A stretch of DNA of 64,000 bases, taken from positions 930,001 through 994,000 of the forward strand of contig NZ_BMJP01000001.1 of the NCBI RefSeq assembly GCF_014643515.1, written 5' to 3'. Shown here one piece after another: positions 1-11,771 of the stretch. This DNA comes from Sphingomonas prati (GTDB lineage: Bacteria > Pseudomonadota > Alphaproteobacteria > Sphingomonadales > Sphingomonadaceae). Made by a program: the position numbers and the translations under genes. The notes beneath the pieces are model-generated. The model was given only the letters and a program-made list of their open reading frames with translations. It searched no databases and was not told where the DNA came from. The stretch's first letter is position 1; every line of letters begins with the position of its first letter.

Positions 1-150
1 TTCGCCGTTGGCGCCGCCGGTCAGGATGTCGTTACCTTCGGTGCCGAAGATCGGCAGCGTGATGAGGGCCGCTTCCGCCACGGGGGCGACGGCAGATATG
101 TTCGAGTTCAGGCTGATGCCAAATTGGGAACGCGTTACTTTCACAACCAT
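1..150 (-). CDS. RTX-type calcium-binding protein, N-terminal fragment
   Basis: The gene reads leftward and runs off the window, so only the first 50 residues are visible. They start MVVKVTRSQFGISLNSN and end in the nonapeptide-like stretch GTEGNDILTGGANGE, the signature of hemolysin-type (RTX) calcium-binding repeats. Such proteins are usually exported by a type I ABC system and fold on binding calcium outside the cell. The ATG at 150 has a good GGAGAG ribosome site just upstream. A TATAAT hexamer on the minus strand (258-263) could be its -10 element. The catalytic or adhesive part, if any, lies outside the window, so no specific function is assigned. Confidence 0.7.
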   Translation of the reverse strand, partial: MVVKVTRSQFGISLNSNISAVAPVAEAALITLPIFGTEGNDILTGGANGE

Positions 151-566
151 CTCTCCTGCTTCCGGGCACGCCAGTTCTGCCGCGCCAACAGATGTATAAT
201 TCGGACAAATCATCTTAACGAAGTCAACAAAAGCGCCGTCTGTATATTGGCTCTGACATTATACGTTGGTCTCTTTTACGTAGCTAATATTTTGTTAACT
301 GAGTCTCATAAGTCGATCATATCGCGGATTGATTTCGATCAAGCATGCCAGCGGCGTTATCATTTCTGCAAGGCCGACTGGTGCCAGGGACGCAAGGCAT
401 GTTCGATGCCGCCAAACAGATCGGAAAAGCGGCAACATTCGCGATTCATATGCATTCGCTATGCGGCGCACGGGAATCGATCTCGATTTGCAACGCGGTC
501 CCCCCCTAATTGCCCGTCCCTGAGGCGCCGTGAATGGTCTGCGGTCGCCATCGGCAGGGGCCAAGC
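151..566. other. Intergenic region, divergent promoters
   Basis: No convincing gene is present between the leftward RTX gene and the rightward porin gene. The stretch 190-320 is clearly more AT-rich than its surroundings and holds a minus-strand TATAAT (258-263), so it probably carries the promoters for both genes. Short reading frames here lack ribosome sites and family resemblance. Confidence 0.5.
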
Positions 567-1420
567 ATGACGTTTTCCAAATCGCTTATCGCCGTCGCAT
601 TCATCACCATTCCCGCCATCGCGCAGGCCCAGTCCGGCGAGCCGGTCGCCGCGATCCCGTCCATCGTCGTCACCGGTTCCGCGGGCCTCGTCTCCGACTA
701 CCGGTTCCACGGCGTGTCGCAGTCCGACCGCGACATGGCGGTCCAGGCCGGCCTGACCATCACGCACCAAAGCGGGCTCTACGTCGGCACCTGGGGTCCA
801 ACCTCGCCGGCTGGGGCACGTTCGGTGGCGCGAACATGGAACTCGACTTGATCGGCGGCTACAAGGGGAAGCTCGCCGAAAACGCGACGCTCGACGTCGG
901 CCTGACCTGGTACATGTACCCCGGCGGCGCGGACGAAACCGACTTCGCCGAACCCTATGCCAAGCTGACCGGCACCGCCGGCCCCGCCACGCTGACCGCC
1001 GGCGCCGCCTATGCACCCAAGCAGCAGGCGATCGGCAAATGGTACGCCACGGGCTCGGACGCAGCGGCGGGCGTCTACACCAGCCCCGGCGACAAGGACG
1101 ACAATCTGTACCTGTGGGGCGACGGCGCGGTCGCGGTCACCGGCACGCCGATCACCGCAAAGGCGCATGTCGGCCATAGCTGGGGCCAGAACGGCCTAGG
1201 CCCGAACGCCACCGCGGTCGCCCCGACCGGCGAGTACTGGGATTGGTCGCTCGGCGCCGACGCGACCTACCGGAACCTGACCTTCAACGTCTCCTACGTC
1301 GACACCGATATCGGGGCGTCGGAGTCCCGCTACCTGCGGCCCAGCTTCAGCAAGGGTCAGGACGGCACCGGCTCGATCGCCGGCGGCACCGTGCTAGTCT
1401 CGCTGACCGCCGCCTTCTGA
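567..1420 (+). pseudogene. TorF-family putative outer-membrane porin, frameshifted
   Basis: The first frame starts MTFSKSLIAVAFITIPAIAQAQ (signal peptide) and continues to LYVGTWG. The second frame then carries SNLAGWGTFGGANMELDLIGGYKG and runs to a C-terminal LVSLTAAF, a typical outer-membrane barrel ending with a terminal Phe. Both parts belong to one protein of the TorF/gcw_chp family. The break is at about 795-797 in TGGGGTCC, where one missing base puts the rest out of frame. Restoring one base gives a product of about 284 residues. It may be a real pseudogene, a phase-variable gene or a sequencing error. It ends 12 bp before the kdp micropeptide gene and may share its transcript. Confidence 0.75.
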
Positions 1421-1432
1421 GGAGATCGACCG

Positions 1433-1516
1433 ATGGACGACCTGCTGTGGATCCTCGTCATGGTCGGGCTGGTGGCGGCGACGCTCGCCTACGCCCGGCT
1501 GTGCGACAATGCGTGA
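1433..1516 (+). CDS. Small membrane peptide at the head of the kdp operon
   Basis: A 27-codon frame encodes MDDLLWILVMVGLVAATLAY followed by ARLCDNA. It has one hydrophobic helix and a short basic/polar C-terminus. A GGAG site lies 9 bp before the ATG, and kdpF starts 12 bp after its stop. Its position, ribosome site and clean transmembrane profile make it a likely translated micropeptide rather than noise. I infer a structural or regulatory role at the Kdp complex, similar in style to KdpF, but nothing in the sequence proves a function. Confidence 0.6.
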   Translation: MDDLLWILVMVGLVAATLAYARLCDNA

Positions 1517-1528
1517 GGCAATGACGCG

Positions 1529-1618
1529 ATGACACTCGACCTCTGGCTGGCGGCGCTGACCGCGCTCGGCCTGCTGTTTTACCTGGTGGCGGTCCTGATC
1601 CGCCCCGAACGCTTCTGA
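1529..1618 (+). CDS. kdpF: KdpF, small subunit of the potassium-transporting ATPase
   Basis: A 29-residue single-span peptide, [20 protein letters not shown] then AVLIRPERF. The ending L-I-R-P-E-R-F is the hallmark of KdpF, which sits in the membrane beside KdpA and stabilises the KdpFABC complex. Length and position, 13 bp before kdpA, match the family. The kdpA ribosome site (AAGGAGG) directly follows its stop. Confidence 0.92.
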   Translation: MTLDLWLAALTALGLLFYLVAVLIRPERF

Positions 1619-1631
1619 AGGAGGCGGCATC

Positions 1632-3335
1632 ATGACATTCCAGGGCTGGATCCTGATCCTCGGCTTCGTCGCCATCCTGCTTGCGCTGACCAGACCGGTC
1701 GGTGCGTGGCTGTTCGCCTTGTACGAGGGGCGTCGCACGCCGCTCCACCTCATCCTCGGCCCCGTCGAGCGCGGCTTCTACAAACTGTCCGGCATCGATC
1801 CGCAGGCCGAACAGGGCTGGCGGCGCTACGCGCTCCACATGCTGCTGTTCAACGTGACGCTCATGGCGTTCACCTACGCGGTGCTGCGCCTGCAGGGCGT
1901 GCTGCCCGGCAACCCGCAGGGGCTGGCAGGGCTCTCCCCCCACCTCGCGTTCAACACCGCGGTCAGCTTCACCACCAACACCAACTGGCAGAGCTATGGC
2001 GGCGAATCGACGATGTCGAACCTCAGCCAGATGCTCGGCTTGACGATCCACAACTTCCTCAGCGCCGCGACGGGCATCGCGCTGGCGTTCGCGCTGTTCC
2101 GCGGGTTCGCGCGGCGCGAGTCCGCCTCGATCGGCAATTTCTGGGCCGACATGACGCGCGTCACGCTCTACGTCCTGCTGCCGATCTCGGTCGTCTACGC
2201 GATCTTCCTCATCGCCAGCGGTGTGCCGCAGACGATGGCGGGCGTCGTGGACGTCCAGACGCTGGAGGGCGCGCGGCAGTCGATCCTGCTCGGCCCCGTC
2301 GCCAGCCAGGAAGCGATCAAGATGCTCGGCACCAACGGTGGCGGCTTCTTCAACGCCAACTCCGCCCACCCGTTCGAAAACCCGACAGCGCTCACCAACC
2401 TGGTCCAGATGCTGTCGATCTTCGTCCTCGGCTTCGGCCTGACCTGGACGTTCGGCAAGGCGGTCGGCAACACCCGTCAGGGCTGGGCCATCCTGTCCGC
2501 GATGATCATCCTGTTCCTCGCCGGTGTGTTCGTCACCTACTCGCAGGAAGCGGCCGGCAACCCGGTCCTCCACCACCTCGGCGTCGCGGGCAGCAACATG
2601 GAGGGCAAGGAAGTCCGGTTCGGGCCTGCTGCCTCCGCGCTGTTCGCGGTCGTCACCACCGCGGCCTCCTGCGGCGCGGTCAACGCGATGCACGACAGCT
2701 TCACCGCACTTGGCGGCATGATCCCGCTGTTCAACATCCAGCTGGGCGAGGTCGTGATCGGCGGCGTCGGCGCGGGCATCTACGGCTTCCTGCTCTTCGC
2801 CATCCTGGCGGTGTTCGTCGCCGGGCTCATGGTCGGCCGCACCCCGGAATATGTGGGCAAGAAGATCGAGAGCCGCGAGGTAAAGCTCGCCGTGCTGGCC
2901 ATCGCGGTCCTGCCGCTGATGATCCTCGGCCTGACATCGCTGTCCGCCGTCCTGCAGGCCGGTCTTGCGGGGCCGCTCAACAAGGGGCCGCACGGCTTTT
3001 CGGAGATCCTCTACGCCTTCACCAGCGCGGTCGGGAACAACGGCTCGGCGTTCGCGGGTCTCACCGCCAACACGCCTTACTATAACGGCCTGCTGGGCAT
3101 CGCGATGTGGTTCGGGCGCTTCTTCGTCATCGTGCCGATGCTCGCCATCGCGGGGAGTCTCGCGGCCAAGCGGCATGTTCCGGAAAGCGCGGGTTCGTTC
3201 CCGACCACCGGCGGCCTGTGGGTGGGCCTGCTCGTCGGGATCATCCTGATCCTGGGCGGCCTCACCTTCCTGCCGAGCCTCGCGCTCGGTCCCATCGCCG
3301 ATCATCTTGCGATGATCCGCGGCACTCTGTCCTGA
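1632..3335 (+). CDS. kdpA: KdpA, potassium-translocating subunit
   Basis: The 567-residue channel-like subunit of the high-affinity potassium pump KdpFABC in the inner membrane. Four pore loops of the superfamily of K+ transporters are visible: [12 protein letters not shown] near residue 113, TNGGGFFN near 233, [13 protein letters not shown] near 345 and GNNGSAFAG near 467. These form the selectivity filter. Length is normal. The start has a strong AAGGAGG site. It lies between kdpF and kdpB with a 13 bp gap on the downstream side. Expression is expected under potassium limitation through the KdpD/KdpE genes at the end of the operon. Confidence 0.98.
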   Translation: MTFQGWILILGFVAILLALTRPVGAWLFALYEGRRTPLHLILGPVERGFYKLSGIDPQAEQGWRRYALHMLLFNVTLMAFTYAVLRLQGVLPGNPQGLAGLSPHLAFNTAVSFTTNTNWQSYGGESTMSNLSQMLGLTIHNFLSAATGIALAFALFRGFARRESASIGNFWADMTRVTLYVLLPISVVYAIFLIASGVPQTMAGVVDVQTLEGARQSILLGPVASQEAIKMLGTNGGGFFNANSAHPFENPTALTNLVQMLSIFVLGFGLTWTFGKAVGNTRQGWAILSAMIILFLAGVFVTYSQEAAGNPVLHHLGVAGSNMEGKEVRFGPAASALFAVVTTAASCGAVNAMHDSFTALGGMIPLFNIQLGEVVIGGVGAGIYGFLLFAILAVFVAGLMVGRTPEYVGKKIESREVKLAVLAIAVLPLMILGLTSLSAVLQAGLAGPLNKGPHGFSEILYAFTSAVGNNGSAFAGLTANTPYYNGLLGIAMWFGRFFVIVPMLAIAGSLAAKRHVPESAGSFPTTGGLWVGLLVGIILILGGLTFLPSLALGPIADHLAMIRGTLS

Positions 3336-3348
3336 CGGGGGCGCCATC

Positions 3349-5397
3349 ATGGCCCACACGACACAAAGATCGCAGTCCAAGAGCCTGTTCACCGCGGACC
3401 TCATGGTGCCGGCGATCAAGGCGTCCTTCACCAAACTCGCCCCCGCGCAGCTGATCCGCAACCCGGTGATGTTCGTCACCGCCACGGTTGCGGCGCTGAT
3501 GACCGTCCTGCTCGTCGTCGGGCATGACGGGCTCACCACCGGGTTCAAGCTGCAACTCGTCATCTGGCTCTGGCTGACCGTGCTGTTCGGCACGTTCGCG
3601 GAGGCATTGGCGGAGGGTCGTGGCAAGGCGCAGGCCGCCTCGCTGCGCGCCACCAAGGCGGATCTGATCGCCAAGCGACTGAAGGGCACCGGCCGCGATT
3701 ATGACGACGTGGCCGCAAGCGCGCTGAAGGTCGGCGACGTGGTGCTGGTCGAAACGAACGACCTGATCCCTTCGGACGGCGAGGTCGTGTCCGGCGTCGC
3801 CTCCGTCAACGAGGCCGCCATCACCGGCGAAAGCGCGCCCGTGATCCGCGAGGCGGGCGGCGACCGCTCCGCCGTCACCGCCGGCACGCGCGTCATCTCC
3901 GACGAGATCCGCGTCAAGGTGACCGTCGAACCCGGCAAGGGCTTCCTCGACCGCATGATCGCGCTGGTCGAAGGCGCCGAGCGTCAGAAGACCCCCAACG
4001 AGATCGCACTCACGCTGCTCCTCGTCGGGCTGACCATCATCTTCCTGATCGCGGTTGCCACCATCCCGGGCTTCGCCATCTATGCCGGCGGCTCGATCCC
4101 GGTCGCGATCCTGGCCGCTTTGCTCATCACGCTGATCCCGACCACGATCGCGGCGTTGCTGTCGGCGATCGGCATCGCCGGCATGGACCGTCTCGTCCGC
4201 TTCAACGTGCTCGCCAAATCCGGCCGCGCGGTCGAGGCCGCAGGCGACATCGACGTCCTGCTGCTCGACAAGACCGGCACGATCACGATCGGCGACCGTC
4301 AGGCGAGCGAATTCCGCGCCGTCGGCGGCACCAGCGATGCGGAGATGGCGGAAGCCGCGCTGATCGCCAGTTTGGCCGACGAGACGCCGGAAGGCCGCTC
4401 GATCGTCGTGCTGGCGCGCGAGACGTTCGGCATCCGCACGACCGAACTGCCCGAGGGGGCCGAGGTCATCCCGTTCACCGCGCAGACCCGCATTTCCGGC
4501 GTCCGCACCGGCACGATGCTGCTCCAGAAGGGTGCGGTGGAGTCGATCCTGAAGGCCAATCCCGGCGTCGGCCAGACCGCGGCCGCGACCGAACTGCGCC
4601 GCATCACGGACGAGATCGCCCGCGCCGGCGGCACGCCGCTGGCGGTCGCGAAGGACGGTCGCCTGCTCGGCGCGATCTTCCTGAAGGACGTCGTGAAGGC
4701 CGGCATCCGCGAACGGTTCGGCGAACTGCGCGCGATGGGCATCCGCACGGTGATGATCACCGGCGACAACCCGCTCACCGCCGCCGCCATCGCGGCCGAG
4801 GCCAGCGTTGACGATTTCCTGGCGCAGGCGAGCCCGGAGGACAAGCTGGCGCTGATCCGCAAGGAACAGGCTGGCGGCAAGCTTGTCGCGATGTGCGGCG
4901 ACGGCACCAACGATGCGCCCGCGCTGGCCCAGGCCGACGTCGGCGTCGCGATGAACACCGGCACGCAGGCCGCGCGCGAGGCGGGCAACATGGTCGATCT
5001 CGACAGCGATCCGACCAAGCTGATCGAGGTCGTCGGCCTCGGCAAGCAGCTGCTCATGACGCGTGGCGCGCTCACCACATTCTCGGTCGCCAACGACGTC
5101 GCGAAATATTTCGCGATCATCCCGGCGATGTTCGTGGTGCTCTATCCGGGGCTCGGCGTGCTGAACGTGATGCGGCTGGGCTCGCCCGAAAGCGCGATCC
5201 TGTCGGCGATCATCTTCAACGCGATCATCATCCCGATGCTCGTGCCGCTCGCCCTGCGCGGCGTGAAGTACACCCCGATGGGCGCCGGCCCGCTGCTCGC
5301 CCGCAACCTCGCAATCTACGGGCTCGGCGGTCTCGTCGCCCCGTTCGTCGGCATCAAGGTCATCGACCTGCTCGTCGGCACCCTCGGCCTCGCATAA
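3349..5397 (+). CDS. kdpB: KdpB, P-type ATPase subunit
   Basis: The 682-residue ATP-hydrolysing subunit that powers KdpA. Visible motifs are TGES near residue 158 (actuator domain), the phosphorylation loop DKTGTITIG near 307 (the Asp is phosphorylated) and [10 protein letters not shown] near 517 (hinge and Mg2+ binding). Transmembrane segments flank these domains in the usual order. The length is that of full-size KdpB proteins. It is followed by kdpC after a gap of only 10 bp. Confidence 0.98.
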   Translation: MAHTTQRSQSKSLFTADLMVPAIKASFTKLAPAQLIRNPVMFVTATVAALMTVLLVVGHDGLTTGFKLQLVIWLWLTVLFGTFAEALAEGRGKAQAASLRATKADLIAKRLKGTGRDYDDVAASALKVGDVVLVETNDLIPSDGEVVSGVASVNEAAITGESAPVIREAGGDRSAVTAGTRVISDEIRVKVTVEPGKGFLDRMIALVEGAERQKTPNEIALTLLLVGLTIIFLIAVATIPGFAIYAGGSIPVAILAALLITLIPTTIAALLSAIGIAGMDRLVRFNVLAKSGRAVEAAGDIDVLLLDKTGTITIGDRQASEFRAVGGTSDAEMAEAALIASLADETPEGRSIVVLARETFGIRTTELPEGAEVIPFTAQTRISGVRTGTMLLQKGAVESILKANPGVGQTAAATELRRITDEIARAGGTPLAVAKDGRLLGAIFLKDVVKAGIRERFGELRAMGIRTVMITGDNPLTAAAIAAEASVDDFLAQASPEDKLALIRKEQAGGKLVAMCGDGTNDAPALAQADVGVAMNTGTQAAREAGNMVDLDSDPTKLIEVVGLGKQLLMTRGALTTFSVANDVAKYFAIIPAMFVVLYPGLGVLNVMRLGSPESAILSAIIFNAIIIPMLVPLALRGVKYTPMGAGPLLARNLAIYGLGGLVAPFVGIKVIDLLVGTLGLA

Positions 5398-5407
5398 GGA
5401 TCTTCTC

Positions 5408-5976
5408 ATGGGCAAGGATTTCACCTCCGCACTGCGGCCCGCGATCGTCATGACGATCCTGTTCGCGGCCCTCCTCGGCATCGCCTACCCGCTCGCCATG
5501 ACCGGCATCGGCCAGGCCTTCTTCCCCTCCCAGGCGAACGGCAGCCTGATCCGCGACGGCAATCGGGTGATCGGCTCGACCGTCCTGGGCCAGGCCTTCA
5601 CCACGGACCGCTATTTCCAGACGCGCCCGTCCGCCGCCGGCAAGGGCTATGACGGGCTCGCCTCGTCCGGCTCGAACCTCGGCCCCGCGTCGCAGGCGCT
5701 GGTCGACCGTGTGAAGACCGACGTCGCACGCGTTCGGGCCGAGGGGATCACCGGCCCGCTCCCCGCCGACCTCGTCACCGCCAGCGGGTCCGGGCTCGAC
5801 CCCGATCTGTCGCCGGCCGCGGCCGCCGCGCAGGCCCCCCGCATCGCCCGCGTTCGCGGGATGCCGGTGGGCACCGTCACCGCGATCGTCGACCGCGCGA
5901 CCGAAACCTCGCTGTTCGGCGACCCACACGTCAACGTGCTCGCCATGAACCGCGCGCTGGACACGTCCGCCCGCCG

Positions 5977-5980
<4 letters not shown>
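5408..5980 (+). CDS. kdpC: KdpC, potassium-transporting ATPase subunit C
   Basis: A 190-residue protein with one N-terminal membrane anchor (ALRPAIVMTILFAALLGIAY) and a periplasmic domain containing the FFP-QANGSLI and YFQTRPSA signatures of KdpC. It assists ATP binding or turnover and is essential for the complex. The start ATG follows AAGGATC. Its stop overlaps the kdpD start by 4 bp (ATGA), so the structural and sensor genes are translationally coupled. Confidence 0.97.
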
Positions 5981-8645
<2,665 letters not shown>

Positions 8646-8646
<1 letters not shown>

Positions 8647-9332
8647 TGCCCGCGCGAATCCTGGTGGTCGACGACGAAGTCGCGATCCGCCGGCTGCTCC
8701 GCCACACGCTGGAACGCGCCGGCTATGCGGTGGTGGAGGCGGGCACCGCGCGCGATGCGCTGTCGGGGGCCGCGGCCGAGCATCCCGTCGCGGTGCTGCT
8801 CGACCTCGGCCTGCCCGACCGCGACGGCCTAACCCTGATCCCGCTTCTCCGCCGCAACGGCGAGGTGCCCGTGCTGATCGTCTCAGCCCGCGACGCGACG
8901 GAGGAAAAGGTCGCCGCGCTCGATCTCGGCGCGGACGATTTCGTCACCAAGCCGTTCGACACCGACGAACTGCTCGCCCGCCTGCGCGCCGCACTCCGTC
9001 ACCGCGACGCCGGCAACACGGCGCAGAAGACGCTCCACAAGGCCGACCTCACGATCGACCTCGACCGCCGCATCGTCCGGCGCGGCACCGAACCGCTCCA
9101 CCTGACGCGCAAGGAACATGACGTGCTCGCGATCCTCGCGCGCCACCCCGGCCGCGTCGTGACGCACGACCGGATCATCGCCGCGGCCTGGGGCGGCGAT
9201 GACGATCCACGCATCGAATATCTCCGCATCGTGATCCGCAACCTGCGGCAGAAGCTCGAGCCCCCCGGCCCGGTAGGCAGCCTGATCGCCAACGAACTGG
9301 GCGTCGGCTACCGCCTGCTCGTCGATCCGTAA
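8646..9332 (+). CDS. kdpE: KdpE, response regulator of the kdp operon
   Basis: A 228-residue OmpR-type regulator. The receiver domain has DDE near the start, the phospho-acceptor Asp in LLDLGLPDRDG near residue 53 and the conserved Lys in TKPFD. The C-terminal winged helix contains HLTRKEHDVLAILARHPGRVV and YLRIVIRNLRQKLE. It activates kdp transcription when phosphorylated by KdpD. A TTG one codon upstream of the ATG is possible, but the ATG overlapping the kdpD stop is preferred. Confidence 0.96.
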
Positions 9333-9428
9333 CGAGTCCCTATGCGAACACTATGCGATCGCCCGGAACCGCTCTCGAAACACTACGCGCCGACCGATAA
9401 CTGGACTGCCTGACCGGAAGGACAAGGC

Positions 9429-9773
9429 ATGGCCGCGTGGCATCGATCGAAACAGGCCGACATCGGCCTCCGCCTCGCGGGACTGGCCTCGTGGGGCGTC
9501 GCCTACGCCTCGTTCAACCTACTTCAAGCCGTTGCCAAGCCGACGCTGCACGGCCCGACAGCATTCCTCGCCATCGCACTGGCGGCCACGCTGTTCCTCT
9601 GCGCCAGCTCCGGCGCAGCACTGATCACGCTCGGCAACCACCTGCTCGACCGCATCACCGTCAGCGGCCGGTGGCAACGCCTGCCCCGCGTCCCCATCGA
9701 ACCTGTCCCGCTACCAACCGCGCAACCAAGACCGCAGCAGCATCGTCACCTCGCCAGGGCGCTCCATCGGTGA
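9429..9773 (+). CDS. Small membrane protein of unknown function
   Basis: A 114-residue frame with two hydrophobic segments (about 16-30 and 42-66, FLAIALAATLFLCASSGAAL) and a proline-rich tail. A GGAAGGA site lies 7 bp before the ATG, which supports translation. I do not recognise a family. The last 63 bp run antisense into the 3' end of the convergent hydrolase gene, so the tail may be poorly constrained. It lies about 100 bp after kdpE and could be read from the end of that operon or from its own promoter. Confidence 0.55.
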   Translation: MAAWHRSKQADIGLRLAGLASWGVAYASFNLLQAVAKPTLHGPTAFLAIALAATLFLCASSGAALITLGNHLLDRITVSGRWQRLPRVPIEPVPLPTAQPRPQQHRHLARALHR

Positions 9774-10370
9774 CAGATGCCCGCACGACTTCAGGATATG
9801 GAACCGCGCCCCCGCGATCAGCGCACTGAGCGCGCGCGCATCGTCCGGCGTGCAGATCCGGTCACGGTCGCCCACCGCCACCAGGGTCGGCACGCGGATC
9901 GACGCGATCGCGTCCGCAATGTCGGGCCGCGCGAGCAGCGCCTGCTGCTGCCGCTCGAACACCGCCTTGCCGACCCGCTCGGCCATCGCCTGCACCGGCC
10001 CGCTGATGATCTTCGACAGCTGCGGATCGTCGTGCGGCGCGGTGGCCAGCGACCCCTGGTCCGCCACCGTCCGCGGCCGCGCCTCCATCGACGCGCGCGT
10101 CCCGAACAGCGCGATCTTCGTGATCCGGTCCGGCGCCTGCCGCACCATCTCCATCGCGACATAGCCGCCCAGGCTGACCCCCGCGACCGCGAACCGCGGC
10201 GGCGCATCGTCCAGCACGCGTGCCGCCATGTCGTCGATCGTCGTATCGCGCGACAGGTCGCCGAACTCCGGCTCGGCCACGTCGCCCAGATCCATGATCT
10301 GGCGCGCCCACAACTGGCCGTCGCACCCCATGGCGGGCAACAGCATCAACGGGATCGACGGTCGGTCCAT
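9711..10370 (-). CDS. Alpha/beta-fold hydrolase
   Basis: A 219-residue alpha/beta hydrolase. It has a nucleophile elbow GVSLGGY, an acid in VGDRDRICTP and the histidine in SCGHLSPMERP, so the Ser-Asp-His triad appears complete. An oxyanion-type LLPAMGCDG lies near the N-terminus. The ATG at 10370 has GGAGA 8 bp upstream. An alternative ATG at 10412 overlaps the stop of the citM-like gene (TGATG) and would add 14 residues. It is the last gene of the leftward carboxylate operon, and its substrate is unknown. An esterase acting on an imported ester or lactone is possible, but that is inference. Confidence 0.85.
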   Translation of the reverse strand: MDRPSIPLMLLPAMGCDGQLWARQIMDLGDVAEPEFGDLSRDTTIDDMAARVLDDAPPRFAVAGVSLGGYVAMEMVRQAPDRITKIALFGTRASMEARPRTVADQGSLATAPHDDPQLSKIISGPVQAMAERVGKAVFERQQQALLARPDIADAIASIRVPTLVAVGDRDRICTPDDARALSALIAGARFHILKSCGHLSPMERPGEVTMLLRSWLRGW

Positions 10371-10411
10371 GGTGGGTCTCCGGATTGCGGGACGAAGGAC
10401 GGTGGCGCGCA

Positions 10412-11716
10412 TCACCCGGCCACGAACGGGAAGGCGAGCGCGATCATCCCGACCAGCGTCATCACCACGCACACCATGATCGCCGGCACCAGCGTGAAAC
10501 GCTGGTGATCGGCCAGGTCGATCCCGGCCAGGCTGACCAGCAAATAGGTCGACGGCACCAGCGGGCTCAGCAGGTGGACCGGCTGCCCCATCAGCGACGC
10601 GCGCGCGATCGCCATCGGCTCGACGCCGTAATGCGCGCCGGCCTCCGCCAGGATCGGCAGCATCCCGAAATAGAATGCGTCGTTGGAGATGAAGAAGGTG
10701 AACGGCAGGCTCAGCGCCGCGGTGATCGGCGCCATGTACGGCCCCATCGCGGGCGGGATCATGCCGACCACTTCCTTGCTCATCGCCTCCACCATCCCGG
10801 TCCCGCCGAGAATGCCGGTGAAGATGCCCGCGGCGAAGATCAGCGAGACGACCGACAGGACGTTGCCGGCATGCGCGGCGATCCGCTCCTTCTGCTCCGC
10901 CACGCCCGGATAATTCACGATCATCGCGATCGCGAACGCGATCATCATCAGCACCGACAGCGGCAGCAGCCCCCACACCAGCAGCGTCAGCAGCGTCACG
11001 ACCAGCAGCCCGTTGAACCAGATCAGCTTCGGCCGCCGCGCCTCGGGATATTGCGACACCGCCATGCCGGTGAAGTCCACCGCGTCACGCGCCTGCACGC
11101 TCCCCATCCGGGTGCGCTCCTTGCGACCGAACCAGACCGCCAGCGCCATCAGGCTGGCCAGCCCGACGATCATGCCGGGGATCAGCGGCAGGAATAGCGT
11201 AGCCGGATCCAGCTTCAGCGCACTCGCCGCACGCGCGGTCGGCCCGCCCCATGGCGTCAGGTTCATGATGCCGCTGGTCAGCATCAGCAGGCAGCACAGG
11301 TACAGCCGGTTCATGTCGTACCGCTTGTACAGCGGCAGCAGCGCGGCGATCGTGATGATGTACGTCGTCGATCCGTCGCCATCCAGGCTGACGAGCGCGC
11401 ACAGCACGACGGTGCCGAGCAGGATCCGCATCGGATCGCCCTGCACCAGCCGGATCAGCCGCCCGACCAGCGGATCGAACAGCCCGGTGTCGGTCATGGT
11501 GGAAAAGAACAGGATCGCGAACAGCAGCATGACGCCGGTCGGCGCCAGGTTCTTGATCCCGTCGATCATCATGTCGCCCAGGCCCGCGGCCTGACCGGCG
11601 ACGACGCCGAAGATCGTGGGAATGACGATCAGCGCGACCAGCGGCGTCATCCGCTTGGTCATGATCAACGTCATGAATGTGGCGACCATCAGGAAGCCGA
11701 GCAAAGCCAGGTTCAT
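10412..11716 (-). CDS. CitMHS-family citrate/cation symporter
   Basis: A 434-residue inner-membrane transporter with about a dozen hydrophobic helices. Signature stretches include LDGDGSTTYIITIAALLPLY and LTPWGGPTARAASALKLDP, typical of the CitM/CitH family, which imports citrate or related carboxylates complexed with Mg2+, Ca2+ or protons. Length matches the family (about 430). It lies 55 bp downstream of the porin gene and before the hydrolase gene in a leftward operon whose divergent partner encodes a TctDE-type sensor system. That context supports tricarboxylate or related acid uptake. The exact substrate cannot be read from the sequence. Confidence 0.9.
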   Translation of the reverse strand: MNLALLGFLMVATFMTLIMTKRMTPLVALIVIPTIFGVVAGQAAGLGDMMIDGIKNLAPTGVMLLFAILFFSTMTDTGLFDPLVGRLIRLVQGDPMRILLGTVVLCALVSLDGDGSTTYIITIAALLPLYKRYDMNRLYLCCLLMLTSGIMNLTPWGGPTARAASALKLDPATLFLPLIPGMIVGLASLMALAVWFGRKERTRMGSVQARDAVDFTGMAVSQYPEARRPKLIWFNGLLVVTLLTLLVWGLLPLSVLMMIAFAIAMIVNYPGVAEQKERIAAHAGNVLSVVSLIFAAGIFTGILGGTGMVEAMSKEVVGMIPPAMGPYMAPITAALSLPFTFFISNDAFYFGMLPILAEAGAHYGVEPMAIARASLMGQPVHLLSPLVPSTYLLVSLAGIDLADHQRFTLVPAIMVCVVMTLVGMIALAFPFVAG

Positions 11717-11771
11717 GCGAACGATCCTTGGAGGAAGGTCAGGAGCAGCGGATTTCGCGCAGCGAAGGGCA

